This document shows positions 10,746 through 21,560 of a DNA stretch of 64,000 nt, one piece after another; positions within the stretch are counted from its first letter, which is position 1, and the number at the start of each line of letters is the position of its first letter. The position numbers were made by a program, and so were the translations under genes. This DNA comes from Halichoerus grypus. Taxonomy: Eukaryota > Chordata > Mammalia > Carnivora > Phocidae. The notes below the pieces were generated by a model. It was not told where the DNA came from. It ran no database searches and saw only the letters and a list, made by a program, of their open reading frames with translations. The stretch lies in the NCBI RefSeq assembly GCF_964656455.1, contig NC_135717.1, positions 144,908,308 through 144,972,307 of the forward strand, in the 5' to 3' direction.

Positions 10746-11504
10746 TGCTTTTTAGCTGATATAGAATGTAAGAGACCTGATCTGAAGATCTGCAAAGTTC
10801 ATCAAAGGACACATCTGCTTTATTGGGTTGTAGTAAGATTTTGCTATAGTCAGAGACCATAGGACACAGCTGGTCTCCAGCTGGTACTTTGTACTATTTC
10901 ACTGGAGTGGAATGATTGTTACACCAAGCTTCATTAAAATTAAATTCTACCTTCACTCTATTTACAATGAAAATTAATACGTTTTATAATCCAATGCTCA
11001 TGATTCTATAAGATACAGAGTAAGAATAAATAAAATGCAGTATGTTAAGATATGTATAATTTAATAGAGCAAAGAGAAGGATTTGAAAGAAATTTTAAAA
11101 GAACTATTTAAAGGAAAGTCAGTATTTAGAGATCAGTAATATCCACGGTTTGATGAAATTATTCTTGATGCTGAGAGTCCTACAATCAATCTAGTTAAGT
11201 AGTAGCCTTCAGATCAAACTACTGACCTTAAACACATTTATTAAAATAAATAATATATTATTTATATTTGTATAAAAACAGAAATATGTTCTAAAAGGGG
11301 AACATTTATCTATTAATAGTAAAGTAACACAATATAAGAAACTCAAATATGAACCTAAGATCTGAGACTTAGGAAAAGAGGGGCAAATGGTAAAAGATAA
11401 AGACAATAAAAGTAGAGAAATAATTTAGAATTTGCTTTCAGTATGACTGGCTTTAGACTTGCAGCCATTCAATTTTTGCTATAAATTATAGAATACCAAT
11501 AAAA
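10746..11504. other. AT-rich stretch, nothing recognised
   Basis: No gene or named repeat is visible. Frames are broken by frequent stop codons. Confidence 0.5.
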
Positions 11505-11800
11505 TAATGGTTTAAATAATTCAGACATTTATTACATAAATTGACAAGGTGGAAGGGAGCCATTTCATGGTGCAGTGACTTACGGATGTCCTTAAGGATC
11601 CAGGTTTTTCTTATTTTGTTCTGTCATCCTCAGCATAAAAATAATATTCATGTGACAGTTGCAGCGGATCTAAGCATCAATTGACATGCAGTAATGTATC
11701 AATAAGAAGGGGAAATGAGTTTTTAAAGTTGTCTCTTTTCTCTACTCTCCTTTCCATAAAGGAATAAGCTTTTCTTCTAAAAACACCTGGCAACCATTCT
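11505..11800. repeat. Old medium-reiterated repeat, family unresolved
   Basis: The text from 'CAGACATTTATTACATAAAT' to 'TGTTCTGTCATCCTCAGCAT' resembles a common degenerate mammalian repeat, usually the 3' part of an old LINE. Related-looking stretches occur at 31.2, 37.4, 47.2, 52.1 and 56.3 kb. The name and boundaries need a RepeatMasker search. Confidence 0.4.
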
Positions 11801-13219
11801 CTTGAGGATCAGTGATCAGGAAACAACCATTGTCTGTCAAGAGACAAATGAATGGCAACAAGGACAGAGTTTCCATAGTTGGCTTTTATCCATAGATTTA
11901 AAAGTACCCCACAGTAAAAAGGTTACTTTTATATAAACACTCTTACACACAATTTGTATTTTAATAAAAACAAATTCTATAAAACTACATTTACCATACA
12001 CTGGAAAAAAGCACTTTGATATTTTCTTCACAGTTTAAATTGGTTTTGACCCACTAAATGAATTTTATGCCTCACAGTTGGGTAATATTCCATAGATTGG
12101 AAAATGCTAACTTACTTATTTCCTGGGGCTGGCAGGTTGCTAAATAGGTTTCTGTGAGCTAGGAAGGTGGACAAATGATTATGAGTCATGTGTTCAAAAA
12201 TATCCCTCTACCAGAGACACAATGTGGCAAAATGTCTTGCCTATGGCTTTTCTCTGCTTTCCTTTTGATAACTCTCTCCTAACAACTACGTCCCCAATGT
12301 GGATGTCATCCAGATTGTTCCCTCTATAAAGTTCAAAGTTGCTCTGAAATTACCAACATTCTTCTTGCTTGACATGGGAAACCATGTTTATTAGCTCTGT
12401 GTATGTAAAAAAGCAAAATTTTTATTAATTCAGACAAGGTGTGAAGGATTATTAAGCCATCACAACACAGCATTTTAAAAATTAGATGATTTCTAGCCAA
12501 GCAAATATTCATTTGGTGTCAAGTAATACAACCAACTACTGCAAAAACAAAAATCAAGCAGTATAAGGAAAATGCTTAGTTACAGAAGTGTCAACCACTA
12601 AACAAGTGAGCTATTTCTGGGGTTGTTAGCTTGTGTCTGCCTTTTAGGCCATTCTCAATTTTCATAGGTATAATTTTTCCTTCTCTGGACACACTAGCAG
12701 TATTTTACTCCAAATGTGTGAAATATAGAAAAACAGAATGGGAACTAAGTACTTTGACCTACTTGTTAACTTTAAAAGTAATATGGCTTTATAAAGATCA
12801 AGTATTGCAGAAAACCCAGTATAAGGCATTAACATTTTATCATCAAGGTCAAATGATTGCCCCTATAGAAATTATGTATTCAACTTTGTGTTTTTGTTTT
12901 TGTTTTCTGATGCTAGATTTTGCAGGTATAGATGGGCAAATGTGATCCCTGCTTGGGAGTAACAGGACAAGCAGACAAGCAAAGAACCTAATAAGCAAAC
13001 TAAGTTGTAAAGCAGTCTATTTCTGATTAAAGACAGAATTATTTCTCTGGGAGGGTCTTCCTCTTTGTATAGTCATTGAGTTTTAGATTTTCTGAGCTAT
13101 TTCATGTAAATGTCTGATTTCATGAAAAGATAATATTTTGATCATTATTGATTAGATATGTAAATATATGCCTTTATAACTCTAAAATGTTTAAGAGCTG
13201 TCATGAGTAATTTTTATAT
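11801..13219. other. No gene or recognised repeat
   Basis: About 1.4 kb of AT-rich sequence. A 104-codon frame at 12631-12945 has no recognisable motif and no splice or promoter context that I can support. Confidence 0.5.
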
Positions 13220-13313
13220 ATATATTCATTGTCCATTTCTGGGTTTCCATTCTGTTCCATTGATCTATGTGTCTGTTTTTGTGCCAGCACCATACTATCT
13301 TGTTAACTACAGC

Positions 13314-13517
13314 TTTTTTTTTTTTTTTTAATTTTATTGATTTATTTGAGTGAGAGAGAGAGAGAGAGAGCATGAGCAGGGGACGAATAGAAGGATAAGC
13401 AGACTCCCCGCTTAGCGCGGCTCAATCCCAGGACCATTAATCTCAAGACCCTGAAATCATGACTTGACCTGAAATCAAGAGTTGGACACTTAACTGACTG
13501 AGCCACCCAGGTGTCCC
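13314..13517 (-). repeat. Can-SINE nested in the inverted L1
   Basis: A minus-strand SINE with a long T-run, an AGAGAG tract and the head complement GAGCCACCCAGGTGTCCC. Flanks TTGTTAACTACAGC (13300-13313) and TTGTTCACTACAGC (13518-13531) are a 14-bp duplication with one mismatch. Confidence 0.95.
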
Positions 13518-13581
13518 TTGTTCACTACAGCCTTGTGATATGACTTGAAGTCTGGAACTGTGATGCCTCCAGCTTTTCTTT

Positions 13582-13876
13582 CTTTCTTTTTTTAAAATTT
13601 TTTATTTAAATTCAATTTAATTAACATATAGTGTATTATTAGTTTCAGAGGTAGAATTTAGTACTTCATCAGTCGCATATAACACCAGTGCTCATTACAT
13701 CAAGTGCCCTCCTTAATGCCCATCACCCAATTACCCCATCTCACCACCCACCTCTTCTCCAGCAATCCTCAGTTTCTTTCCTATAGTTAAGTATCTCTTA
13801 TGGTTTGTGTCCCTCTCTGTTTTTGTCTTATTTTATTTTCCCTTCCCTTCCCCTATGTTTATCTGTTTTGTTTCTT
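13582..13876 (-). mobile_element. Short carnivore L1 3' end nested in the inverted L1
   Basis: It begins after a T-rich run with AACATATAGTGTATTATTAG and continues through the typical 'CTCCTTAATGCCCATCACCC' region to about 13876. The interrupted L1 text (CCTCCAGCTTTT before, TGCTTTTCCTTTTCAAGATT after) gives a probable duplication around GCTTTTC. Confidence 0.85.
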
Positions 13877-14002
13877 GCTTTTCCTTTTCAAGATTGCTTT
13901 GGCTATTTGGGATCTTTTGTGGTTCCATACAAATTTTAGGATTATTTGTTCTAAATCTGTGAAAAATGCTGGTGATATTTTGATAATTGCATTAAATGTC
14001 CA

Positions 14003-14251
14003 TTGACGGATGAATGGATAAAGAAGATGTGGTATGTATATACAATGGAATATTACTCAGCCATAAAGAAGAATGAAGTCTTGCCATTTGCAGCAAGGTG
14101 GATGGAGCTAAAGAGCGTAATGCTAAGTGAAATAAGTCAGTCAGAGAAGGACAAATACCATTTGATTTCACTCATGTGGAATTTAAGAAACAATACAGAT
14201 GAACATAGGGGAATAAAAAAGAGAGAGACAAACCAGGAAACAAACTCTTAA
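14003..14251 (+). pseudogene. LINE-1 ORF2 C-terminal remnant
   Basis: An 82-codon frame starting in the non-inverted half of the L1. The motifs [20 protein letters not shown] and LSEISQSEKDKYH identify the ORF2 C-terminus. No catalytic domain is present in this orientation, because the upstream ORF2 part lies inverted at 13.2-14.0 kb. It is a relic, not a functional gene. Confidence 0.9.
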
Positions 14252-14510
14252 CTATAGAGAACAAACTGAAGGTTACCAGAGGGGAGGTTGGTGGGGGGGG
14301 ATGGGCCAAATGGGTGAGGGGGGATTAAGGAGGGCACTTGTTATAATGAGCACTGGGTGTTGTATATAAATGATGAATCACTAAATTCTACACCTGAAAC
14401 TAATATTACACTGTATTTTAGCTAACTAGATTCTAAATAAAAGCTTGAAAGAAACTTGAAAAAATTAATTTTTAAAAATCACAAAAAATTTAAAAAATAT
14501 ATACATTGTC

Positions 14511-15264
14511 AAGTCCCATTTAAAAATAATAAATATCTATGTTGTACTCCTACTCATCTTAGATACCATTTTGTAGATGGGGAGGAGTAGGTCTTGTTTT
14601 TGGACACTTCTTATGTAGTTATAGTCTAGTTCGTTTAATTATATTTTTGTTTGTTTTTGTCTTTTTTAGCTTCCTAGTTTTCCTGAAAAAATCAAAAAAA
14701 TCAAAACTGAAAACTGAAATACTTCTATTTCAATTTTGTTAATGAGCAAAATGTTTAGTGAAATGATGTAGTTTTTAACATTAAAACAAAAAGGCATGCA
14801 CATTCCCTGAAATTACTTTTTAGGAAAAATAGAGGATAGAATTATTCCTAAAACTTAGCCAGGTATTTTCCTGTGGCATAACCTAAAACTTAGTTCATTT
14901 TCTTCCTAAAGAGAAAGAAAAAGAGAACAGTAATACTTGGCCACTTTGTTTTTTTGGGTTCTATGGATTTGTCAGATCTATAATTGATAGATGACTCGGT
15001 AATACTTTTAAATATAATAAGGGAATGAAAAAGGACAGAAGTAGGGTGATCACATAATTTATTTTCCAAACTAGAAAACTTCTTGAGAGTAGCAAGGAAT
15101 ACCATTAATAACTATGTAATGACAATAGGTATAAAGCCCACAGTCAGGAAGAAAAGTCATTCTAACTGTAAGGGATGTTGCAGAAGCAATTCTTAGGTTC
15201 TTTTGCCTATAATAAACTTTCTTTATTCATTAAAAAACAAGGTTCTTTATTATTATTCTGACAT
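14511..15264. other. AT-rich stretch, nothing recognised
   Basis: No gene or repeat signature that I can support, apart from short A-rich runs. Confidence 0.5.
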
Positions 15265-15400
15265 TGTTGCCTGCTTATTATGTGCTTGTCCTTTGCTAAG
15301 TATTATACATGCATCACTTCATTTTTCTTTTAGAAAACCTATGAGGTAGATATTAATTATTTTATTTAGCTCATGAAAAGAAACTGAGATGAGGCTCAAA
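15265..15400 (-). repeat. MIR SINE fragment
   Basis: The order 'TTATTATGTGCTTGTCCTTT', 'CATCACTTCATTT', 'CCTATGAGGTAGATATTA' and 'GAAACTGAGATGAGGCTC' follows the complement of the MIR consensus core. Confidence 0.75.
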
Positions 15401-15705
15401 CTTTTCATTATCATGATCTGATGTCTTGCACTGCTTCAAGCGATATTATATGCCTCCCTAAATAAACCACTAAAGCAGCAGAAGAAATGAAAAACAGGTA
15501 TAAATCTTCCTTCCATGGGGGCTTTATAGAGCACTTGACTCACAACATCTGTGAGAACATTGTATCAAACAAACTACAGCCTGTTTTCAAGCAGAGATGA
15601 TAAAGGAAATAAGGTACTTTAGATGATGTGGGCAAACCTCACTCATCCATATAGCAAACAGTTTTTGAGCAACTACCAATTATGAGACATTGAAGTAAAT
15701 AAGAT
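15401..15705. other. No gene or recognised repeat
   Basis: Short unique-looking interval between a MIR fossil and a young SINE. Confidence 0.5.
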
Positions 15706-15720
15706 AAGAAATCAGGTTCT

Positions 15721-15928
15721 TTTTTTTTTTTTTAAGATTTTATTTATTTATTTGAGAGAGAGAGACTGAGAGAGAGAGCACATGAGAGAGGGGAGGGTCG
15801 GGAGGGTCAGAGGGAGAAGCAGACTCCCTGCCGAGCAGGGAGCCCGATGCGGGACTCGATCCAGGGACTCCAGGATCATGACCTGAACCGAAGGCAGTCG
15901 CTTAACCAACTGAGCCACCCAGGCGCCC
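15721..15928 (-). repeat. Young Can-SINE, minus strand
   Basis: An intact SINE with a perfect 15-bp duplication, AAGAAATCAGGTTCT, at 15706-15720 and 15929-15943. Its body is nearly identical to the SINE at 34858-35047 (shared GGGGAGGGTCGGGAGGGTCA), which suggests a recently active source subfamily. Confidence 0.96.
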
Positions 15929-15943
15929 AAGAAATCAGGTTCT

Positions 15944-16365
15944 TAACTGGAAGGAGCCAACATGGAGCATCAAGATAAAATAGGTAAAAATAGCTCTACC
16001 ATGGGGCATTATTAGATTAGGAGCCTAGCTGCAGTGTGTTGCCATGGATGGAGTGATAGAAAAGAAGGGCTTTCCAACTAAATGAACTGAACTAACCAAA
16101 GAAAGAAATGCCATTTGCCTTCAGGAGAAAACAAATTGCTTTTATTGGAGGGGAAATACACAGGTGCATCTGCATATGCCTGAGTATGTACTTGTACATT
16201 TGCATATATACATGTACTCACTTAAGTACTCCTACTTACCACATATATGTGCATGAATACACAGGAATACGTACGTCCTTACCAGCTCTGGGAAATAAAG
16301 AAAACAGGGCAATGAGGGCTGTGTGATATTCCTTAATTATAAAAATCCATATAGTATTCCTAATT
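15944..16365. other. No gene; degenerate TA/CA-rich tract
   Basis: Around 16150-16280 the sequence is an alternating-purine-pyrimidine tract with many TATA, CATG and GTAC words, possibly a decayed microsatellite. Otherwise nothing is recognised. Confidence 0.5.
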
Positions 16366-16506
16366 CTGAAACTCATTTTGTTTTTTGGGGGGGGTGGGGT
16401 TTGTTTGCTTTTTTCATTAGTTTCAGATGTAGTGTTCTACAATTCATCAGTTGTGTATGACACCCAATGCTCATCACATCACATCACATGCCCTCCTTAA
16501 TGCCCA

Positions 16507-16826
16507 TCACCCAGTTACCCCATCCCTCCAACCAATTACCATCCCCCCCACCACCACCTCCCCTTCAGCAACCCTCAGTTTGTTTTCCATAGTTAAGAGT
16601 CTCTCATGGTTTGTCTCCCTCTCCGATTTCTTCCCATTCAGTTTTCCCTCCCTTCCCTTATGGTCCTCTGCACTGTTTCTTATGTTCCACATATGAGTGA
16701 AACCATATGATAATTGACTCTCCGATTGACTTATTTCACTTAGCATAATACCCTCCAGTTCCATCCACGTCAATGTAAATGGTAAGTATTCATCCTTTCT
16801 GATGGCTGAGTAATATTCCATTGTAT

Positions 16827-16916
<90 letters not shown>

Positions 16917-17034
16917 TAGATACACACCACATCTTCTTTATCCATTCATCTGTTGATGGACATCTCGGCTCCTTCCAAAGTTTGGCTATTATGGACATTG
17001 CTGCTATGAACATTGGGTGCAGGTGCCCCTTCAT
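16507..17034 (-). pseudogene. LINE-1 ORF2 C-terminal remnant with in-frame tetranucleotide expansion
   Basis: A 175-codon open frame with the ORF2 motifs [18 protein letters not shown] and [20 protein letters not shown]. Between them, a (TATC)n tract is read as repeated Tyr-Leu-Ser-Ile, a four-codon cycle that contains no stop in any frame on this strand. That explains the unusual length. The frame then runs on into what is normally 3' UTR. Reverse transcriptase and endonuclease domains are missing. It is a relic with a microsatellite in it, not a novel gene. Confidence 0.9.
16826..16922. repeat. (GATA)n microsatellite
   Basis: About 23 GATA units with one interruption near 16872 (GATGATA). 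It lies in the L1 ORF2 at the spot that reads TATATATA in other copies. Confidence 0.97.
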
Positions 17035-17533
17035 TTCACTACATCTGTATCATTGGGATAAATACCTAGTAGTGCAACTATTGGGTCATAGGGTAGCTCT
17101 ATTTTTAACTTCTTGTGGAACCTCCATACTGTTTTCCAGAGTGGCTGCACCAGCTTGCATTCCCACCAACAGTGTAAGAGCATTCCTCTTTCTCAGCATC
17201 CTCACCATTTGTTGTTTCCTGACTTGTTAATTTTAGCCATTCTGACAGTGTAAGGTGGTATCCTGTGGTTTTGATTTGTATTTCCCTGATGCCGAGTGAT
17301 GTTGAGCATTTTTTAAGTTTGTTGGCCATTTGTATGTCTTCTTTGGAGAAATGTCTGTTCTTGTCTTCTACCCATTTCTTGACTGGATTATTTATTTTTT
17401 GGGTGTTGATTGAGTTTGATAAGTTCTTTATATATCGTGGATACTAGCCCTTTATCTGACATATCATTTGCAAATATCTTCTCCCATTCCGGAGGTTGTC
17501 TTTTAGTTTTGTTGACTGCTGAAACTCATTTTG

Positions 17534-18671
17534 AATCTCAGATACAGGACCTTTTTTTTTGTCCCCAGTATACTTAATCATCAAGCCTCCATCATATAGA
17601 AATCATATGTCTGTTATTTGTGTCAAAGGAAACATACAATTCCCTTGATACTTTCCCTAGTATCACTTAGGAAATTGTTATATTTGTCACTGCGTTTTCA
17701 GGGCATTTTGCAAAGAAGAATAAAGCTGTAACTTATAAAGCTCAGGCTAATATATTTGCCTTTTTGAAATAATGAAAAACCCATTCAGGAAACTTTATCT
17801 ATGGAGAATATGTTTTTCACAAAATGATACACTTTATAGATAAAAATCAAAGCGGGAGGTGGGGCAAGGCAGATACATGTGTGTTACTTTATTTAAAATG
17901 ACATTTAGAAGCAAAATAAGAAAGAAGAGATCTCCTTTCAAGTATATTCAGTATTGGAAAATGAAACATTGTGTGTCTGTTTTTCTTAAATTTGACATTT
18001 CTTGTTAGAGTTTTAAGATCTTGCCTTACTGGAATGAAAAAGATCACAAAAACATTGTCAAAAGCATTAAAGCTTATTAACCAGTTACTTTATTGAGTTT
18101 TGGAGTAATATTTGCTTGAGTACATTTTTTAAAGAGATACTGCAACATGTGGTATAAAATGTTAGTATCCAGGAAATTAATATATCCAAATTGTAATAAA
18201 TGTTTCAATAATACTTGGAAGTTAAATGCATAAAATAATTTGCAGCTTGATTTCTTCACACCTCTTTTCTTTCCTGTGTTTCTACATTGGTAGAATTGTT
18301 AATTTAGACTTTTAACAAGAAGGAATTATTCTAAGGTGCAATGATTTTCCATAAGGCATTATTTTCTGCCTCTTCTCAATAACCTTGTCCCCCGCATCTT
18401 GCATAGTCTGTTCTTGTACTCAAAATATTTTAAGCTAATAGAACTCAACTTTCTGTGTTTCCAAAATAAGGTAAACGTATTTTATATATTACATATTCAC
18501 TATTTTCGCAATTATGTACTTATTCAATGAACATATTCAATGATAATGTACTCTAATCACAATATTATGATTAGAAAAAAAATTGAGTAAAATAATATTA
18601 TGTTGTGTTCTATCACATATGGATGGAAATTACAAAAATATTGATTAATAGTTTCAATGATTCAGTCTAGT
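17534..18671. other. AT-rich stretch, nothing recognised
   Basis: About 1.1 kb without a gene or a repeat I can name. Confidence 0.5.
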
Positions 18672-18894
18672 TTTTTTGTTTTGTTTTGTTTTGTTTCTTT
18701 TAGAGAGATTGAGAGCAAGCATGAACAGCAGTGGGGGGGGCGGGGTGCAGAGGGAGAGGGAGAGAGAGAATCTCACACAGGCTGTGTGCCCAGCACAGAG
18801 CCCAACACAGGGCTCGATCTCACAACCCTGAGATCATGACCTGAGCTGAAATCAAGAATCGGACACTTAACTGACTGAGCCACCCAGCTCTCCC
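18672..18894 (-). repeat. Can-SINE, minus strand, older copy
   Basis: It begins with a TTTTG-rich tail and ends ACTGAGCCACCCAGCTCTCC. A G-run (18731-18738) lies in the body. The flanks are only loosely similar (TTCAGTCTAG and TTCATTCTAA). Confidence 0.9.
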
Positions 18895-19157
18895 AATTCA
18901 TTCTAATTTTTAAAATACTAAAAATAAGTTTTAAAAAGATTTTTTTCTAGTGGAATGCTGTGTAATTTTTAAAATTCACATTACTTGTTTTCTTCTATTA
19001 ATTTGTGGCATGATTCTTAGATGTTTTAGACTATACTTGTATATTCCTAGTATTCTGCCTTGGAATATTATTAAAATTATTCAGACCAAAATATAACTAC
19101 TTACGTTGGTTAACCAAAAGTATTACATATCCATTTATTACTCAAAGTCATAACAGC

Positions 19158-19388
19158 AATTTTTTATTTTTAAAGATTTATTTATTTATTTAGAGAGACA
19201 GACAGACAGACAGAGAGGCAAGCTGGGGGAGTGGCAGAGGGCGAGGGAGAAAGAGAATCCCAAGCAAGCTCCATGGGAGCCAGACACGGGGCGAGCCAGA
19301 CACTGGGCTCAATCTCACGACCCAGAGATCATAACCCAAGCTGAAATTAACAGTCAGCTGCTGGACTGATTGACCTATACCCAGGCAC
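19158..19388 (-). repeat. Can-SINE, minus strand, with GACA run
   Basis: The order is tail complement, a (GACA)n run at about 19195-19213, body and a decayed head complement (CTATACCCAGGCACC). Near-identical flanks CTCAAAGTCATAACAG (19141-19156) and CTCAAGATCATAACAG (19389-19404) support the ends. Confidence 0.9.
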
Positions 19389-19404
19389 CTCAAGATCATA
19401 ACAG

Positions 19405-19904
19405 TGCCATTTATTGGCACTAGATGAAATACTGTGGGCTTTTGAATGCCTAAATAGACAAGAACATTACATAAATATTTATTTAAAGCAACATAAATGT
19501 GTTATTAAAAATAGGAAGTTCTAGACAGCAAATACCAATCACTTACTATGTTTATCTTTTTATATTAATTGGCATTCAGATTTGAACATACATATATAAA
19601 TGCATATATGTACTTACATATTTTTCTGAATGATTTTAGAATCGCAGATGTACATGCCACATTACTCCAAAATATTCAGTATGCATTTTGTAAGAACAAG
19701 AATATTTTCACACATAATCCTAGTACAATTATGAAAATCAGGTTATTTAACCTAATTTACCCTAAATACAATTAATAAATATAAACATATTTAGTAATTA
19801 TAATTAGTAAATAGGAGCAAATTTATTAATTTATAAAATTTAATCTAATACAGTTACCTGGTTAACAGATCATATATGCTTTGCCAATTCTCCCAATAAT
19901 GTCT
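19405..19904. other. AT-rich stretch, nothing recognised
   Basis: No gene or clear repeat. There are many TTATAAT-type words, but they carry no information in DNA this AT-rich. Confidence 0.5.
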
Positions 19905-20195
19905 TTTTATGTAAGGTAATTATCTGTCCTAACCCATGGTCCAATCAGGATCACACATGCACTCAGTTTTTGTGTCTCTATAGCCTCCTTAATCAGAAAC
20001 AGTTTGTCAGTCATTGTCTTTCATGAATTTGGCATTTTAGAAGAGTGAAGGCCAGTTATTTTGTAGACTTCTCACTTTGGGTTTGTGTATTACTTCCTTA
20101 TGATTAAGAGTACCACAAAGGTGATGTTGTGCCCCCTCAATGCCAAACAAAGCCCTAATTCTCAAATAAAAGGCAAGGGAAGTCTGTGTTAATTT
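19905..20195 (-). repeat. Old L1M-type 3' region, minus strand
   Basis: The text 'GGTCCAATCAGGATCACACA', 'GCCAGTTATTTTGTAGACTT' and 'GGTGATGTTGTGCCCCCTCA' matches my memory of an old L1M 3' UTR in complement. The same region appears in sense at about 25.9-26.35 kb. Confidence 0.6.
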
Positions 20196-21560
20196 GGTAC
20201 CTCGCATGTTCTGAGGTAAGAATAAAGACAGACACAGGACCCCCCTCAGTTTTTTGACCATGCCCTGGGTTTGTTCTTTTTGTGTTTAAGTTCCTAGCAC
20301 AATTCGAAGCAGTTATGTTATTGTAATATCTTTGTGTTTCTTATTTTTGCCATGATAATCTATTGTAGCAGACCCTCAGCCTATTAAAAACTTGACTTCA
20401 AGAGGCATTCTGTTTCAGCCCCACAGGCTAGTTAAGGTAACTGTTTTTGCCATAATGTCTTATAAAAATGCCAGTCTCCATTTTCTCATGTTCATGAGGA
20501 CATCAGTGACTTCAAACTCAGCCAGGAAGATAACCAATCTCACACCACCATGTCCCTGAGTGCCTGTTGCCCATGACAACTTCTAGTAGTATCAAATGTT
20601 ATCACAGGATGAAGGGAGCAGGAAAAAGGAGCAAACTCTTAAAGTAGTTTTTAGGAATGTCTCCTAAGCTGTAAACCACAGAAGGCGGACCCTGAATTGC
20701 CACCTCCTGATCTGTAATTCAGAGACTGTTGGCATCGTTGTGACTTCAATCAAAATCAAAATTATCAGAAACCTATCATCTTCAGGAAGCTGTATGCTCC
20801 AGAAATGTGTGACATCAACAAAATCGATGTCCCATGTCTTCCCTCTTGGCATCCCTAAGTTAGTGACTGACGCTGCTGCTATATAACAGAAAAACAATGG
20901 CTTCTGTGACTGCACATGTCAGTAGAAACTGCAGAACCAGCAGAAGTTGGAGCCCCACCCTACTTCTGACTTCACCGTCCCCCACAAATACATCTGGTTA
21001 GCCAAATCTAAATTTTATCTGCAACTGAGCCACAAAGGAATCTGGAAAATGTAAGTTTTAGCTTTTCAGCCTCTATTATACAAAGAGCCATATAGTACCA
21101 GGAGTGCTGAACCACCATCTCCACTACTGTTGGGGAAAATGTCACCAAGTCCTCAGAGTTTCAACTCTTGGCATCTTCTACAGTTTGCTTAATGCAGGTT
21201 GTGGTCTTTGCCTCTTTCTGCCAGTAACTTTGAGTCCTCTCTTTAGCTCTGACATCTGGGTTGCCTCTTTGTTAGAATCATGATGTCACTCCAGAGAATC
21301 CTTTTGGGAAGTTTCTTTTTAATAGAAAACTCTAAGCTGATTCCCTTCTCTGGGACCATATGTGTATAGGAAACCATTAATTTCTAATTTAGGAGATGAT
21401 ACAGCCAACTTCTTGCATAGCCTTTACTCTCGTTGCTCTGATACCAGGCAGGCATGATTAGTGGACCAAACTTACATGCCCTTCTCTTCCTACAGGGTAT
21501 CTATTCTATAAAGGTCTTATGCAACCACCTTTTTGGAGGGCCCTATCCAGTGGCTACAGA
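20196..21560. other. GC-richer segment of unresolved origin
   Basis: This interval is less AT-rich than its surroundings, with phrases such as GCCAGTCTCCATTTTC after a TATAAAAA word at about 20462. It may hold one or more decayed LTRs, but I cannot name a family. An 83-codon minus-strand frame at 20664-20915 has no recognisable domain. Confidence 0.35.

Larger units (their letters stand above)
13234..14496 (+). mobile_element. Carnivore L1 insertion with inverted 5' half, later interrupted twice
   Basis: Positions 13234 to about 14000 are L1 ORF2 sequence on the minus strand, while about 14001-14496 are the L1 ORF2 end, 3' UTR and tail on the plus strand. Near-identical flanks ATATATTCATTGTC (13220-13233) and ATATATACATTGTC (14497-14510) suggest one 14-bp duplication around the whole. 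This is the pattern of a twin-primed, 5'-inverted insertion. The inverted half was later hit by a SINE (13314-13517) and another L1 (13582-13876). Confidence 0.82.
16381..17518 (-). mobile_element. Carnivore L1, 5'-truncated, 1.1 kb
   Basis: The minus-strand L1 contains the 3' UTR (16.4-16.6 kb), the ORF2 C-terminus and further ORF2 sequence. A perfect 15-bp duplication, CTGAAACTCATTTTG, lies at 16366-16380 and 17519-17533. It carries a GATA microsatellite at 16826-16922. It is the longest continuous carnivore L1 in the window. Confidence 0.96.

Noticed and set aside
16826..16922. CRISPR-like array
   Set aside because: It is a 4-base microsatellite without spacers, in a mammalian L1. No other regularly spaced repeats exist in the window.
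16507..17034. The longest open frame (175 codons, minus strand) as a novel gene
   Set aside because: It is a truncated LINE-1 ORF2 end plus 3' UTR, kept open by a GATA array that cannot contain a stop on that strand. The insertion duplication at both ends of the L1 confirms its origin.
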